Below are positions 39,812-48,494 of a stretch of 64,000 nucleotides of DNA, piece by piece. The notes under the pieces are model-generated. The model was given only the letters and a program-made list of their open reading frames with translations, was not told the DNA's origin and did no database searches. Each line of letters begins with the position of its first letter. Position 1 is the stretch's first letter. The position numbers and the translations under genes are program-made. Source of the stretch: Mycolicibacterium hodleri (GTDB lineage Bacteria > Actinomycetota > Actinomycetes > Mycobacteriales > Mycobacteriaceae); assembly GCF_006439015.1 (NCBI RefSeq), contig NZ_RCZG01000019.1:3691-67690 (forward strand). Direction: 5' to 3'.

Positions 39812-42328
39812 GTGTCCACGCCGCAGGAAACCGTCGATCCGTTCGTTCGCGTGCTCGGGTCGCAGGTGCACAACCTGAGGTCGGTCGACGTCGCTGCGCC
39901 CCGCGACGCGTTCGTCGCCTTCACCGGGGTGTCCGGCTCCGGCAAGTCGTCCCTCGCGTTCGGCACCGTCTATGCCGAGGCGCAACGTCGCTACTTCGAG
40001 TCCGTCGCTCCGTATGCGCGCCGCCTGCTGTTGCCCGCCGGGGCTCCGAAGGTCGACGACATCACCGGTTTGCCGCCGGCGGTCGCGCTGCAACAGCGCA
40101 GGGGAGCGGGCACGTCGCGGTCGACGGTCGGCACCGTGACGACGCTGTCGAACCTCCTTCGCATGCTGTTCTCACGGGCGGGCACGTACCCGCCGGGTGC
40201 CACCGAACGACTGGACTCCGACTCGTTCTCTCCGAACACCGCCATCGGTGCGTGCCCGGAGTGCCACGGTCTTGGCCGCATCCACCGGGTGACCGAGCAG
40301 ACGCTGGTTCCCGACCCGGGGCTGACGATCCGCGAGGGTGCGGTCGCGGCGTGGCCCGGTGCGTGGCAGGGCCAGAATCTCCGTGACATCCTGATCACCC
40401 TCGGTTACAACATCGACAAGCCGTGGCAGAAGCTCCCGAGGCGAACACGCGACTGGATACTGTTCACCGACGACCAACCGACCGTCGAGATCGATCCGAG
40501 CCGGCATCCGGTGACGGCGGACTACTTCTACAACGGCACGTTCTCCAGCGCCGAACGCCACGTGCGCCATACCCTGGCCAACTCGCAGAGCGCGATGATG
40601 CGCCGTCGCGTGCTGCAGTTCGTCGACAGTGTCGAATGCCCGGTGTGCGGCGGCTCCGGATTGCGGCCGGAGGCATTGCGGGTCACCTTCTCCGGGCACA
40701 CGATCGCCGACCTCGTCGCCATGCCGCTCACCGACTTGTCGGCGGACCTGAAACCGGCGGCGACCCGCGTCGATGCGGAGGCGGCCTACGAGTCCACCGA
40801 GTCGGGCGAGCTGACGGAGGTGGCCACCGTCATCGCGGCGGACCTCGTCGCGCGCATCCAGGTCCTCGTCGATCTCGGCCTCGGTTATTTGAGCCTGAAC
40901 CGCCGGACACCCACCGTGTCACCCGGCGAGCTACAACGGCTGCGCCTGGCGACACAGTTGCGTGCCGGCTTGTTCGGAGTCCTCTACGTGCTCGACGAGC
41001 CGTCGGCAGGTTTGCACCCCGCCGATGCAGAGCCGTTGCTCGACGTCCTGGATCGGCTTCGGCGAGCAGGCAATTCGCTGTTCGTGGTCGAGCACGACAT
41101 GGACGTGGTCCGGCGTGCGGACTGGATCGTCGACGTCGGGCCGGGTGCCGGCGAACTCGGTGGGGAGGTGCTCTACAGCGGGCCGGTGTCGGGGTTGGCC
41201 GACGTGCCCGCGTCGGTGACCCGGCGTTATCTCTTCGGCGACGCGGTGACCGAAGGTCGGCCGAAGCGGGCGGCGTCGGGAACGCTGCGTCTGGGTGGAG
41301 TGTGCTTCCACAACCTCCGAGATCTCGACGTCGAGATTCCGCTGGGGGTGTTCACCGCGGTCACCGGCGTGTCCGGATCGGGGAAGTCCACCCTGGTCTG
41401 CAAGGTCGTCGGTGATGTCATCGCGCGCCACCTCGGTGCCCACGACGTCGCAGCAGAGGACACCGATTCAACCGAGTCCGACGCCCCGATCGACGACGCT
41501 GATCTCGATGCCAGCGTCGGGGTGACGGTCGAGGGCATCGAGGTCGTCGACCGCCTGGTGACCGTGGATCAGAAGCCGATCGGACGCACGCCTCGGTCGA
41601 ACCTCGCCACGTACACCGGCATGTTCGATGCCGTCCGCAAGGCCTTCGCGGCGACGGCGGAGGCCCGCCGCCGCGGGTGGACCGCGGGTCGCTTCTCCTT
41701 CAACGTCGCCGACGGTCGCTGCCCGACGTGCCAGGGCGAGGGCTTCGTGGCCGTCGAATTGCTTTTTCTTCCAGGCACGTACGCGCCCTGCCCGACGTGT
41801 CACGGCGCCCGGTATTCAGCCGAGACCCTGCAGGTGCGCTATCGCGATCGGACGATCGCCGATGTCCTCGCGATGACCGTGGACGAAGCCGTCGACTTCC
41901 TCGCTGACGTGCCCGGCGCGGTACGGAGCCTCGCCACGCTGCGTGACGTCGGACTGGGCTATCTCAGGCTGGGCCAGCCCGCCACCGAACTGTCCGGCGG
42001 TGAGGCGCAGCGCATCAAGCTGGCGTCCGAGTTGCAACGGGCCCGCCGCGGACACACGTTCTACGTCCTCGACGAACCGACCACCGGTTTGCACCCGGCC
42101 GACGTCGAACTGCTGGAGCTGCAATTGCAGCGGTTGGTCGACGCCGGGAACACGGTCGTCGTCGCAGAACACGACATGGGCGTGGTCGCCGGCGCGGACT
42201 GGGTGATCGATCTCGGTCCCGGTGCTGGTGACGCCGGAGGTCGGGTGGTCGCCTCGGGCACCCCGGAGGACGTCGCGACGTCGCGAGAGAGCAGGACGGC
42301 GCCCTATCTTTCGGCCCGACTTCGCTAG
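39812..42328 (+). CDS. UvrA paralogue (UvrA2-like ABC ATPase)
   Basis: An 838-residue double-ABC protein. Walker A motifs are GVSGSGKSSLAFGT (near 38) and GVSGSGKSTLVCK (near 525). The signature motifs are VSPGELQRLRLA (degenerate, first half) and LSGGEAQRIKLA (second half). Zinc-knuckle motifs are CPECHGLG, CPVCGGSG, CPTCQGEG and CPTCHGAR. It is over 100 residues shorter than canonical UvrA, mainly in the first half where the UvrB-binding region lies, which matches class II (UvrA2) proteins. Those have roles in DNA-damage tolerance or drug resistance. GTG 39812 is the most plausible start. It is bordered on both sides by related hairpins. Confidence 0.9.
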   Translation: MSTPQETVDPFVRVLGSQVHNLRSVDVAAPRDAFVAFTGVSGSGKSSLAFGTVYAEAQRRYFESVAPYARRLLLPAGAPKVDDITGLPPAVALQQRRGAGTSRSTVGTVTTLSNLLRMLFSRAGTYPPGATERLDSDSFSPNTAIGACPECHGLGRIHRVTEQTLVPDPGLTIREGAVAAWPGAWQGQNLRDILITLGYNIDKPWQKLPRRTRDWILFTDDQPTVEIDPSRHPVTADYFYNGTFSSAERHVRHTLANSQSAMMRRRVLQFVDSVECPVCGGSGLRPEALRVTFSGHTIADLVAMPLTDLSADLKPAATRVDAEAAYESTESGELTEVATVIAADLVARIQVLVDLGLGYLSLNRRTPTVSPGELQRLRLATQLRAGLFGVLYVLDEPSAGLHPADAEPLLDVLDRLRRAGNSLFVVEHDMDVVRRADWIVDVGPGAGELGGEVLYSGPVSGLADVPASVTRRYLFGDAVTEGRPKRAASGTLRLGGVCFHNLRDLDVEIPLGVFTAVTGVSGSGKSTLVCKVVGDVIARHLGAHDVAAEDTDSTESDAPIDDADLDASVGVTVEGIEVVDRLVTVDQKPIGRTPRSNLATYTGMFDAVRKAFAATAEARRRGWTAGRFSFNVADGRCPTCQGEGFVAVELLFLPGTYAPCPTCHGARYSAETLQVRYRDRTIADVLAMTVDEAVDFLADVPGAVRSLATLRDVGLGYLRLGQPATELSGGEAQRIKLASELQRARRGHTFYVLDEPTTGLHPADVELLELQLQRLVDAGNTVVVAEHDMGVVAGADWVIDLGPGAGDAGGRVVASGTPEDVATSRESRTAPYLSARLR

Positions 42329-42792
42329 AGATCCTCGGCGCGGTGTCGGCCCCGGTAGGAGTCGGGATCGGTGGAACGCCCCTTGGGGGTCCAGCCGTGC
42401 CCGAAGAGTTCGAGGGAGGGATCACCGCTGGTGGGCATCGCTCGGCTCGGGCTTGCGGCTTCACGATGTTCCACCGGAACCAATTCGTCGCGTTCGGTCA
42501 CCGAGGGTATTTACCCCGGCGTCAGCCTTCGTCAAACACGGACGTCGAAGTAATGGCCCAGGTCCAGATCGTCGAGCCGTCCCGGTTCCGTGGGTCGCGA
42601 TGCTGCTGCGCTTCGGCAACCGACAGCGAAAAGCCCACCTCTGAGGAGTGAGTCTCCCGGAGGTGGGCTATTCGTGAGTCGGTGCGAAAACCCGACCCGG
42701 TATCAGCGAGCAGCCGGGGCGGCCCTGTGGGGGCGGTGCATGAGGAAGCGAAGCCAGCGGACGTCAATCAGCATGTCGAGTATCCCTTGCGG
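42329..42792. other. intergenic stretch with one hairpin
   Basis: About 460 bp between the UvrA paralogue and the STAS gene. No open frame has a ribosome-binding site or recognisable product. The only structure seen is the hairpin at 42632-42669. Confidence 0.6.
42632..42669. terminator. bidirectional terminator-like hairpin
   Basis: AGCCCACCTC (42632-42641) pairs with GAGGTGGGCT (42660-42669), with a smaller GGAG/CTCC stem inside the 18-nt loop. Its left arm shares GCCCACCTCTGAG with the hairpin at 39462. Confidence 0.65.
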
Positions 42793-43248
42793 TCAGGCGG
42801 ACTTGGTGAGGATGGGCAGGATGCGACGGCGCTCGCCGGCTACATCCGAGAAGTGGTGCAGGGCATCGGGAACCGACGGCGTCGCCGGGAAGATGTCATC
42901 AACGCCGCACAGTCGCAGCGTCCTGGACACCGATTGGCTGACGATCAACGACCATTCGTCACCCGCCGCGAGGCAGGCCTCATCGATGACGTCGAGTAGA
43001 GCGATTCCCTGTGCAGCGAATGAGGTCACGCCGCTGAGATCTAGGATGAAGGGCTTCTCCGCGATGATGCAACCCTTGGCCTGCGCGGCAACGAGTTCGA
43101 CGTTCACCTCGTCGATGGCGCCCGTGATTGTCAGCACGGTGGCTAGCTGGCGGCACTGCTTGTGAAGCTCGGCTCCGTTGCACTCGACCGACGGATTTCC
43201 GTAGCGGAAGCGGGAATTCGATGCTGAGCTGGTGCTCGTAACGGTCAT
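42793..43248 (-). CDS. STAS-domain anti-sigma factor antagonist
   Basis: A 151-residue SpoIIAA-type protein. The STAS core is at about 38-125 (TVLTITGAIDEVNVELVAAQ, then FILDLSGVTSFAAQGIALLD). The Ser of DLSGVTSF is the position usually phosphorylated by an anti-sigma kinase. It would release a sigma factor, in mycobacteria often SigF, when dephosphorylated. AAGGGAGG precedes the ATG. About 90-115 bp upstream there is GTTT followed, after about 14 bp, by CGGTAC, a weak match to SigF promoters. No kinase gene is adjacent. Confidence 0.85.
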   Translation of the reverse strand: MTVTSTSSASNSRFRYGNPSVECNGAELHKQCRQLATVLTITGAIDEVNVELVAAQAKGCIIAEKPFILDLSGVTSFAAQGIALLDVIDEACLAAGDEWSLIVSQSVSRTLRLCGVDDIFPATPSVPDALHHFSDVAGERRRILPILTKSA

Positions 43249-43409
43249 GGCACTGCCTCCCTTCGGTGATTGCCGAGTGAGGAGGCAGCGATGCCTTCAC
43301 GTCGACGTGAACCTAAAGCTAGGCGACCAAAATAAGGTACCGGGGAGTAACTCCTAAAACATCGTTAAGAGTTCGCTGGCACGCTGTCAGCAAACGGGAC
43401 CGAGGATGT

Positions 43410-44651
43410 TCAGCTTCGGCGCCACTGAGCGCCCGAGTAACGCTCCCACGGGGAGTAGTCCGCGATGAGCTGGTCCTGCGGCGGTCGCTCGTCCTCCGGC
43501 ACGTGCTGCAGGTTGATGCGGACGCGATACCAGATCGAACTGGGGCCACGCATGCCGTCGACCAGCACGTCTATCGGCTCCAGTCGCTCGGCCGCCGCCG
43601 GGTACTTCGCCTTCCACGTCTGAAGTGCAGCCGTCGCCTCACCCTTGGTCTTGGTCCGGGCGATCTCGATCAGAGGCTTCGAGGAAACACGCTGACCCGG
43701 CGAATCGTCTCCGCGTCGCGATCCCTTGGGCGCCTTCTCCGCTGGACCCAGCTCACGTGCCAGGGCCAGCAGACCCTCCAGCCCACCGGGGGCGTCGTCC
43801 ATCCCCTGCCACGGGTCGCCGATGTCGGCGTAGCGCCCAGGCACCGTCGAGACGGTGAACGCCTCGGGTCTGCAGGTGGGCACCTCATCCCACCGCAACG
43901 GCGTGGACACCCTGGCGTCCGGCCGCGAGCGCACCGAGTACGCCGAGGCGACGGTCCGGTCCTTGGCGTTCTGATTGAAGTCGACGAAGACGCCCTCGCG
44001 CTCTTCCTTCCACCACCTGCTGGTCGCCAAATCCGGTGCGCGCCTCTCGACTTCGCGGGCGATGGTCTCGGCCGCCAACCGCACCTGCCGGTAGGGCCAG
44101 TTCGGCTCGATGCGGGCGTAGACGTGGAAGCCCTTCGATCCGGAGGTCTTGGGCCATGCCGTCAGGCCATAGTCGGTGAGCACGTCGCGGGCTACCAAGG
44201 CCACGTCGACGATCTGCCCCCATTCCACGCCGGGCATTGGATCGAGGTCGACGCGCAGTTCGTCGGGGTGCTCCAGATCGTGGGCACGAACCGGATGCGG
44301 GTTCAGGTCGACGCAGCCGAGGTTCACCGCCCACGCCAGGCCGGCTGCGTCGTCGATGACCGCTTCCTTGGCCGACGTGCCGGAGGCGTACTTCAACTCG
44401 GCGACGTCTATCCACTCCGGCCGCTTCTCGGGAGCCCGCTTCTGAAAGACCGCCTCCTCGGAGATGCCCTTGACGAATCGCTTCAAGACCATCGGGCGGC
44501 CCGCGACGCCTCGCAGCGCACCGTCGGCGACGGACAGGTAGTACTCGATGAGCGCCATCTTGGTCACGCCGGCATCCGGAAAGACGACCTTGTCGGGGTT
44601 GGTGACCCGCAAGCTCCTTCCGCCGATGTCCATCGACAGCGAAGACGCCAT
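43410..44651 (-). CDS. LigD-type polymerase/primase-domain protein (PolD2 / Rv0269c-like)
   Basis: A 413-residue archaeo-eukaryotic primase-like polymerase of the kind that, as the LigD polymerase domain or stand-alone PolD, fills gaps and adds ribonucleotides in DNA repair. The catalytic acidic pair is in RVDLDPMPG near 136, TSGSKGFHVYARI near 170 is the nucleotide-binding block, and VFVDFNQNAKDRT near 225 carries the third acid. There is no ligase or nuclease domain. The position next to fadD2 and fadE6 homologues matches M. tuberculosis Rv0269c. The C-terminal 100 residues beyond the core (LEPIDVLVDGMRGPSSIWYR) are family-specific. Confidence 0.88.
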   Translation of the reverse strand: MASSLSMDIGGRSLRVTNPDKVVFPDAGVTKMALIEYYLSVADGALRGVAGRPMVLKRFVKGISEEAVFQKRAPEKRPEWIDVAELKYASGTSAKEAVIDDAAGLAWAVNLGCVDLNPHPVRAHDLEHPDELRVDLDPMPGVEWGQIVDVALVARDVLTDYGLTAWPKTSGSKGFHVYARIEPNWPYRQVRLAAETIAREVERRAPDLATSRWWKEEREGVFVDFNQNAKDRTVASAYSVRSRPDARVSTPLRWDEVPTCRPEAFTVSTVPGRYADIGDPWQGMDDAPGGLEGLLALARELGPAEKAPKGSRRGDDSPGQRVSSKPLIEIARTKTKGEATAALQTWKAKYPAAAERLEPIDVLVDGMRGPSSIWYRVRINLQHVPEDERPPQDQLIADYSPWERYSGAQWRRS

Positions 44652-44717
44652 GTCGGCAATGATAGTTGTCCGGTACTAGCGGTCCCACGTGCGACGGCCG
44701 TCACATATTGTGGGTCC

Positions 44718-46451
44718 ATGCCCAACCTCACGGAACTTCCCCTGCAAGCAGCGGCCAAGGTGCAGCAATACCTTGAGCGTGGCTCGGCCGAACTGCACTA
44801 TGCCAGGAAGATGTTCGAGGCCGGTGCACTCAAGCTCGAATCGCCGCAGAACGTCGCCGCCATGCTCGCCGACATCAGGCGATGGGGCGAGTTCGGGATG
44901 ATCCCTGCGCTCAACGCGCGCCGAAATCCCAACGGCATAGCGATCATCGACGACGACGGAGAGCTGACGTTCGCCGAACTCGACCACTCCGCCAACGCCG
45001 TCGCCCATGGGCTGATCGGTCTCGGAGTCAAGGGTGGCGACGGGGTCGCACTGCTGATCCGCAACCACCGCTGGTTCCTCATCGCGCTCTACGGCGCCGC
45101 CAAGGTGGGCGTCCGGCTGATCCTACTCAACAGCGAGTTCTCCGGCCCTCAGATCAAGGAGGTCGCGGAGCGTGAGGGCGCAAAGCTGATCATCCACGAC
45201 GATGAATACACCAAGGCGTGCTCTGCTGCTGATCCGGAGCTGGGCAAGCTGCGTGCGCTGCCGACCAATCCGGACAAGGTCGATGCGTCGGACTCGGCCT
45301 CCGAAGACGAGCTGGCCGAGAGCAACGACGAGACACTCGCCGACCTGATCGCTAGGAGCAAGTCCGACCCGCCGCCGAAGGCGACCGCTCACTCCAAGAT
45401 CATCATTCTCACCAGCGGCACCACCGGAACGCCCAAGGGCGCCAACCGCAGCAGCCCGCCCTCGCTGGCGCCGATCGGCGGAGTGCTGTCGCACGTGCCG
45501 TTCAAATCCGGCGAACTGACGTCGCTCCCCGCGCCGATGTTCCACGCGCTCGGCTTCCTGCACGCCACCATCGCGATGATGCTTGGTAGCACTTTGGTGC
45601 TGCGCCGGCGGTTCAAACCGGCCACCGTGCTCACCGACATCGAGAAGAATCGCGTGACGGCGTTGGTCGTGGTGCCGGTGATGTTGTCCCGCATCCTCGA
45701 CGAGCTCGAGAAGACCAGCCCCAAGCCCGACCTGTCGAGCCTGCGCATCGTCTTCGTCTCAGGTTCACAGCTCGGCGGCGAACTCGCTTCCCGTGCTCTC
45801 AAGGACCTCGGCCCGGTCGTGTACAACCTGTATGGGTCCACGGAGATTGCGTTCGCGACCATTGCCCGCCCCGAGGATCTCTTGATCAACCCGTCGACCG
45901 TCGGCCCCGTCGTCAAGGGGGTCACGGTGAAGTTGTTCGACGACAACGGCATCGAGGTGCCCATGGGCGAAGTCGGCCGCATCTTCGTCGGCAATACCTT
46001 CCCGTTCGAGGGATACACCGGCGGCGGTCACAAGGCGATCATCGACGGCCTCATGTCCTCCGGCGACGTCGGCTACTTCGACGAGCATGGTCTGCTCTAC
46101 GTCAGTGGCCGTGACGACGAGATGATCGTGTGCGGCGGCGAGAACGTCTTCCCGGCGGAGGTCGAGGACCTCATCAGTGGGCACCCCGAGGTCGTCGAGG
46201 CGACCGCGCTCGGCGTCGAGGACAAGGAGTGGGGTCACCGGCTGCGCGCCTTCGTGGTGAAGGCCGATGGTGCCTCCATCGACGAGGACGCGATCAAGAC
46301 CTACGTGAAGGACAACCTGGCTCGGTACAAGGTTCCGCGCGAGGTCGTCTTCCTCGACGAGTTGCCGCGCAACCCGACCGGCAAGATCCTCAAGCGCGAG
46401 CTCAAGGACGTCTCCGTCGGCGGTGCCGATGACACGGGTGACGCGGAGTAA
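44718..46451 (+). CDS. fadD2: fatty-acid CoA ligase FadD2
   Basis: A 577-residue acyl-CoA synthetase. Motifs are ILTSGTTGTPKGANRSS near 230, YNLYGSTEIAF near 370, SSGDVGYFDEHGLLYVSGRD near 445 and PTGKILKRELKD at the end with the catalytic Lys. The start MPNLTELPLQAAAKVQQY and the neighbours correspond to M. tuberculosis FadD2 (Rv0270). TATTGT at 44707-44712, 5 bp before the ATG, suggests a leaderless transcript. It is divergent from the polymerase-domain gene. It activates fatty acids for beta-oxidation or transfer. Confidence 0.9.
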   Translation: MPNLTELPLQAAAKVQQYLERGSAELHYARKMFEAGALKLESPQNVAAMLADIRRWGEFGMIPALNARRNPNGIAIIDDDGELTFAELDHSANAVAHGLIGLGVKGGDGVALLIRNHRWFLIALYGAAKVGVRLILLNSEFSGPQIKEVAEREGAKLIIHDDEYTKACSAADPELGKLRALPTNPDKVDASDSASEDELAESNDETLADLIARSKSDPPPKATAHSKIIILTSGTTGTPKGANRSSPPSLAPIGGVLSHVPFKSGELTSLPAPMFHALGFLHATIAMMLGSTLVLRRRFKPATVLTDIEKNRVTALVVVPVMLSRILDELEKTSPKPDLSSLRIVFVSGSQLGGELASRALKDLGPVVYNLYGSTEIAFATIARPEDLLINPSTVGPVVKGVTVKLFDDNGIEVPMGEVGRIFVGNTFPFEGYTGGGHKAIIDGLMSSGDVGYFDEHGLLYVSGRDDEMIVCGGENVFPAEVEDLISGHPEVVEATALGVEDKEWGHRLRAFVVKADGASIDEDAIKTYVKDNLARYKVPREVVFLDELPRNPTGKILKRELKDVSVGGADDTGDAE

Positions 46452-46640
46452 CAGTTCATCGTTCGACGGTGGGCAGGTGGGCTCGATCATCCCCTAAGCT
46501 TCAGGGCGTCACGTCGGCGTGAGTGTAGCCGGCGACTGCGCGTTCGAGGTTTGCCTCTCGTCTTCCCCGGGTAACGATGTGCCGACATGATGCGCTTGTC
46601 GCGTCCCCTTCCCCGTTAGACGTACGAAAGTAGTGAGCCC

Positions 46641-47444
46641 GTGAGACGCGAAGTTGGCGCGCAACTCCAGGTCGAGATATTCGATCCGACGACCCTCGAG
46701 TTCCAGATAGCCGTCGCACCCCAACCGGGTGCCGAGGTAACCGAAGAACTGTCATTCACGCTGAATGGCAACGCAATCGAGCCGATGGAGCTAGTCGGCC
46801 AGCACGGCACCCGCATCCACAAGTTCGATGCGGGCAAGGGAACCGTGTTGGCGAACTACTCGGCGACCATCATCGGCCAGACTGAGCCGGCCCCGGTCGC
46901 CGAGATCGACCTCTCGACGTATCTCAGGCCCAGCCGCTATGCCGAAGCCGACAAGTTCTACGGTTTCGCCGCAACGGAATTCGGCAACCTCGCGAAGTCG
47001 ACGACGCTTCTGGAGAAGGTGTCGTCCTGGGTTGGCACCCGACTGCAGTACGTACCCGGCTCGAGCGACCCCATCGACGGCGCGGCCGACACCGTGCTGG
47101 CAGGCCAGGGCGTGTGCCGTGACTACGCGCATCTGGTGATCGCCTTGCTGCGGGCGGTCAACGTGCCCGCCCGACTGGTCGCCGTGTATGCGCCCGGGTG
47201 CTATCCGATGGACTTCCACGCCGTCGCGGAGGCATACGTCGACGACACGTGGCGGGTGGTCGACGCGACCTGTCTGGCGCCGCGCCAGTCGATGGTGCGC
47301 ATCGCCACCGGCCGCGACGCCGCCGACACCGCGTTCCTGGACAACCACGGCGGCGGGATCAACCTCACCAGCATGAACGTCAACGCCTGGGTCGAGGGCA
47401 TGCTGCCGGTCGACGACGTCAAGGACCTCGTCTCGCTCGGCTAG
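46641..47444 (+). CDS. transglutaminase-like cysteine protease-fold protein
   Basis: 267 residues. An N-terminal beta-rich region (to about 125) precedes a transglutaminase-like core with the triad Cys in GQGVCRDYAHL near 155, His in DFHAVAEAYV near 192 and Asp in VVDATCLAP near 206. Bacterial members act as proteases or amide-modifying enzymes. GTG 46641 is the first plausible start; no good ribosome-binding site is seen. It is convergent with the aminotransferase gene, overlapping it by 4 bp. Confidence 0.85.
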   Translation: MRREVGAQLQVEIFDPTTLEFQIAVAPQPGAEVTEELSFTLNGNAIEPMELVGQHGTRIHKFDAGKGTVLANYSATIIGQTEPAPVAEIDLSTYLRPSRYAEADKFYGFAATEFGNLAKSTTLLEKVSSWVGTRLQYVPGSSDPIDGAADTVLAGQGVCRDYAHLVIALLRAVNVPARLVAVYAPGCYPMDFHAVAEAYVDDTWRVVDATCLAPRQSMVRIATGRDAADTAFLDNHGGGINLTSMNVNAWVEGMLPVDDVKDLVSLG

Positions 47445-48463
47445 TACTGGATGGCCTCGATCAGCGGACCGGGCTCGTCCATCAACGCCCAGAAGCGATC
47501 CCGGATCTCGACGGTCATCGGGCCCGGCTCTCCCCCACCGATCGGCTCGTCGTCGAGCGAGTTGATCGGGGTGACACCGCCGGCGGTCGTGACGGCCATG
47601 ATTTCGTCGGCGTCGTACAGTTCGCGGCTGGACACGTCGCGCAGGGTGGCCTCGATGCCCATCTGTTCGGCGAGCTCGAAGACCGTCTTGCGGGTGATGC
47701 CCGGCAGGGCGTTGCGCGACGGTGATGCGAGCTTGCCGTCCTTGACGATGCAGACGTTGAAGCCGGGTCCTTCGGCGACGAAGCCGTCTGAGTCCAGCAG
47801 GATGGCGGTGCGGGCACCGCGGTCCTTGGCTTCGAAGCTGGCCGCGGTGAGGTCGCCCCACTGGTAGTTCTTGATGGTCGGGTCGATGGTGTTGCGGCCG
47901 GCGCGGCGGACGTGGCGGGGCACGATCGCGGTGGTGCCGAAGATCTGCTCGGCGGGCGGAAAGGCCCAGAGGTAGGGGATGGCGTAGATGTAGACCTGAT
48001 GGGTGAGCTTGGATAGGTCCTTCTCGCCCTTCTTCTTTCCGTAGCCCCGGGTGACGGACAGGTTGACGAACGACTCGCGCAGCTGCGACATCGAGATGCA
48101 CTTCTTGGTGATCTCGGCGAGCTCGTCCTTGTTCAGGCCGGCGTCCAGGCGGAGCTTGGCCGCGCCATCGAGGAGACGGTCGATGTGGTCGCCGAGCCGA
48201 AAGACGTTGCCATGCCACACGTGCGCGACGGTGTAGGTGACATCGGAGTGTCCGAACCCGGTGTCGAAGATCGAGATCTTGGCTTCCTCGGCGGGCATGT
48301 ACTCGCCCTCGATCCAGGCCACGCCACCCGCGAACGGGCTGGAGGTGTCCAATTCGTAGTCGCTGTACTGGATCACCGAGCCGGGGGGCGTCTCCTCACG
48401 GATGGCGCCCGGCTCCACGGCGACCAGATTGCTGGATCCGACAGCGGGGATGACGACGGTCAT
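47441..48463 (-). CDS. fold-type IV aminotransferase (IlvE / (R)-amine transaminase-like)
   Basis: A 340-residue PLP enzyme. The catalytic Lys is in TIKNYQWGDLTAA near 200, with Glu in DGFVAEGPGFNVCIV near 230 and the phosphate-binding TTAGGVTPINSLD near 295. The N-terminal block KISIFDTGFGHSDVTYT is that of branched-chain or D-amino-acid/(R)-amine transaminases, which cannot be separated by eye. ATG 48463 follows AAAGGAA. It lies 31 bp behind an amino-acid permease and a LysR gene, so it probably degrades an imported amino acid or amine. Confidence 0.88.
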   Translation of the reverse strand: MTVVIPAVGSSNLVAVEPGAIREETPPGSVIQYSDYELDTSSPFAGGVAWIEGEYMPAEEAKISIFDTGFGHSDVTYTVAHVWHGNVFRLGDHIDRLLDGAAKLRLDAGLNKDELAEITKKCISMSQLRESFVNLSVTRGYGKKKGEKDLSKLTHQVYIYAIPYLWAFPPAEQIFGTTAIVPRHVRRAGRNTIDPTIKNYQWGDLTAASFEAKDRGARTAILLDSDGFVAEGPGFNVCIVKDGKLASPSRNALPGITRKTVFELAEQMGIEATLRDVSSRELYDADEIMAVTTAGGVTPINSLDDEPIGGGEPGPMTVEIRDRFWALMDEPGPLIEAIQY

Positions 48464-48494
48464 GATGCTTGATTCCTTTGGTGGGTAGGGAGAT

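Noticed and set aside
39462..42669. UvrA region as a transposon with terminal inverted repeats
   Set aside because: There is no transposase and no target-site duplication; the hairpins are internally paired, so terminators are the simpler reading. The similarity is kept as a finding only.
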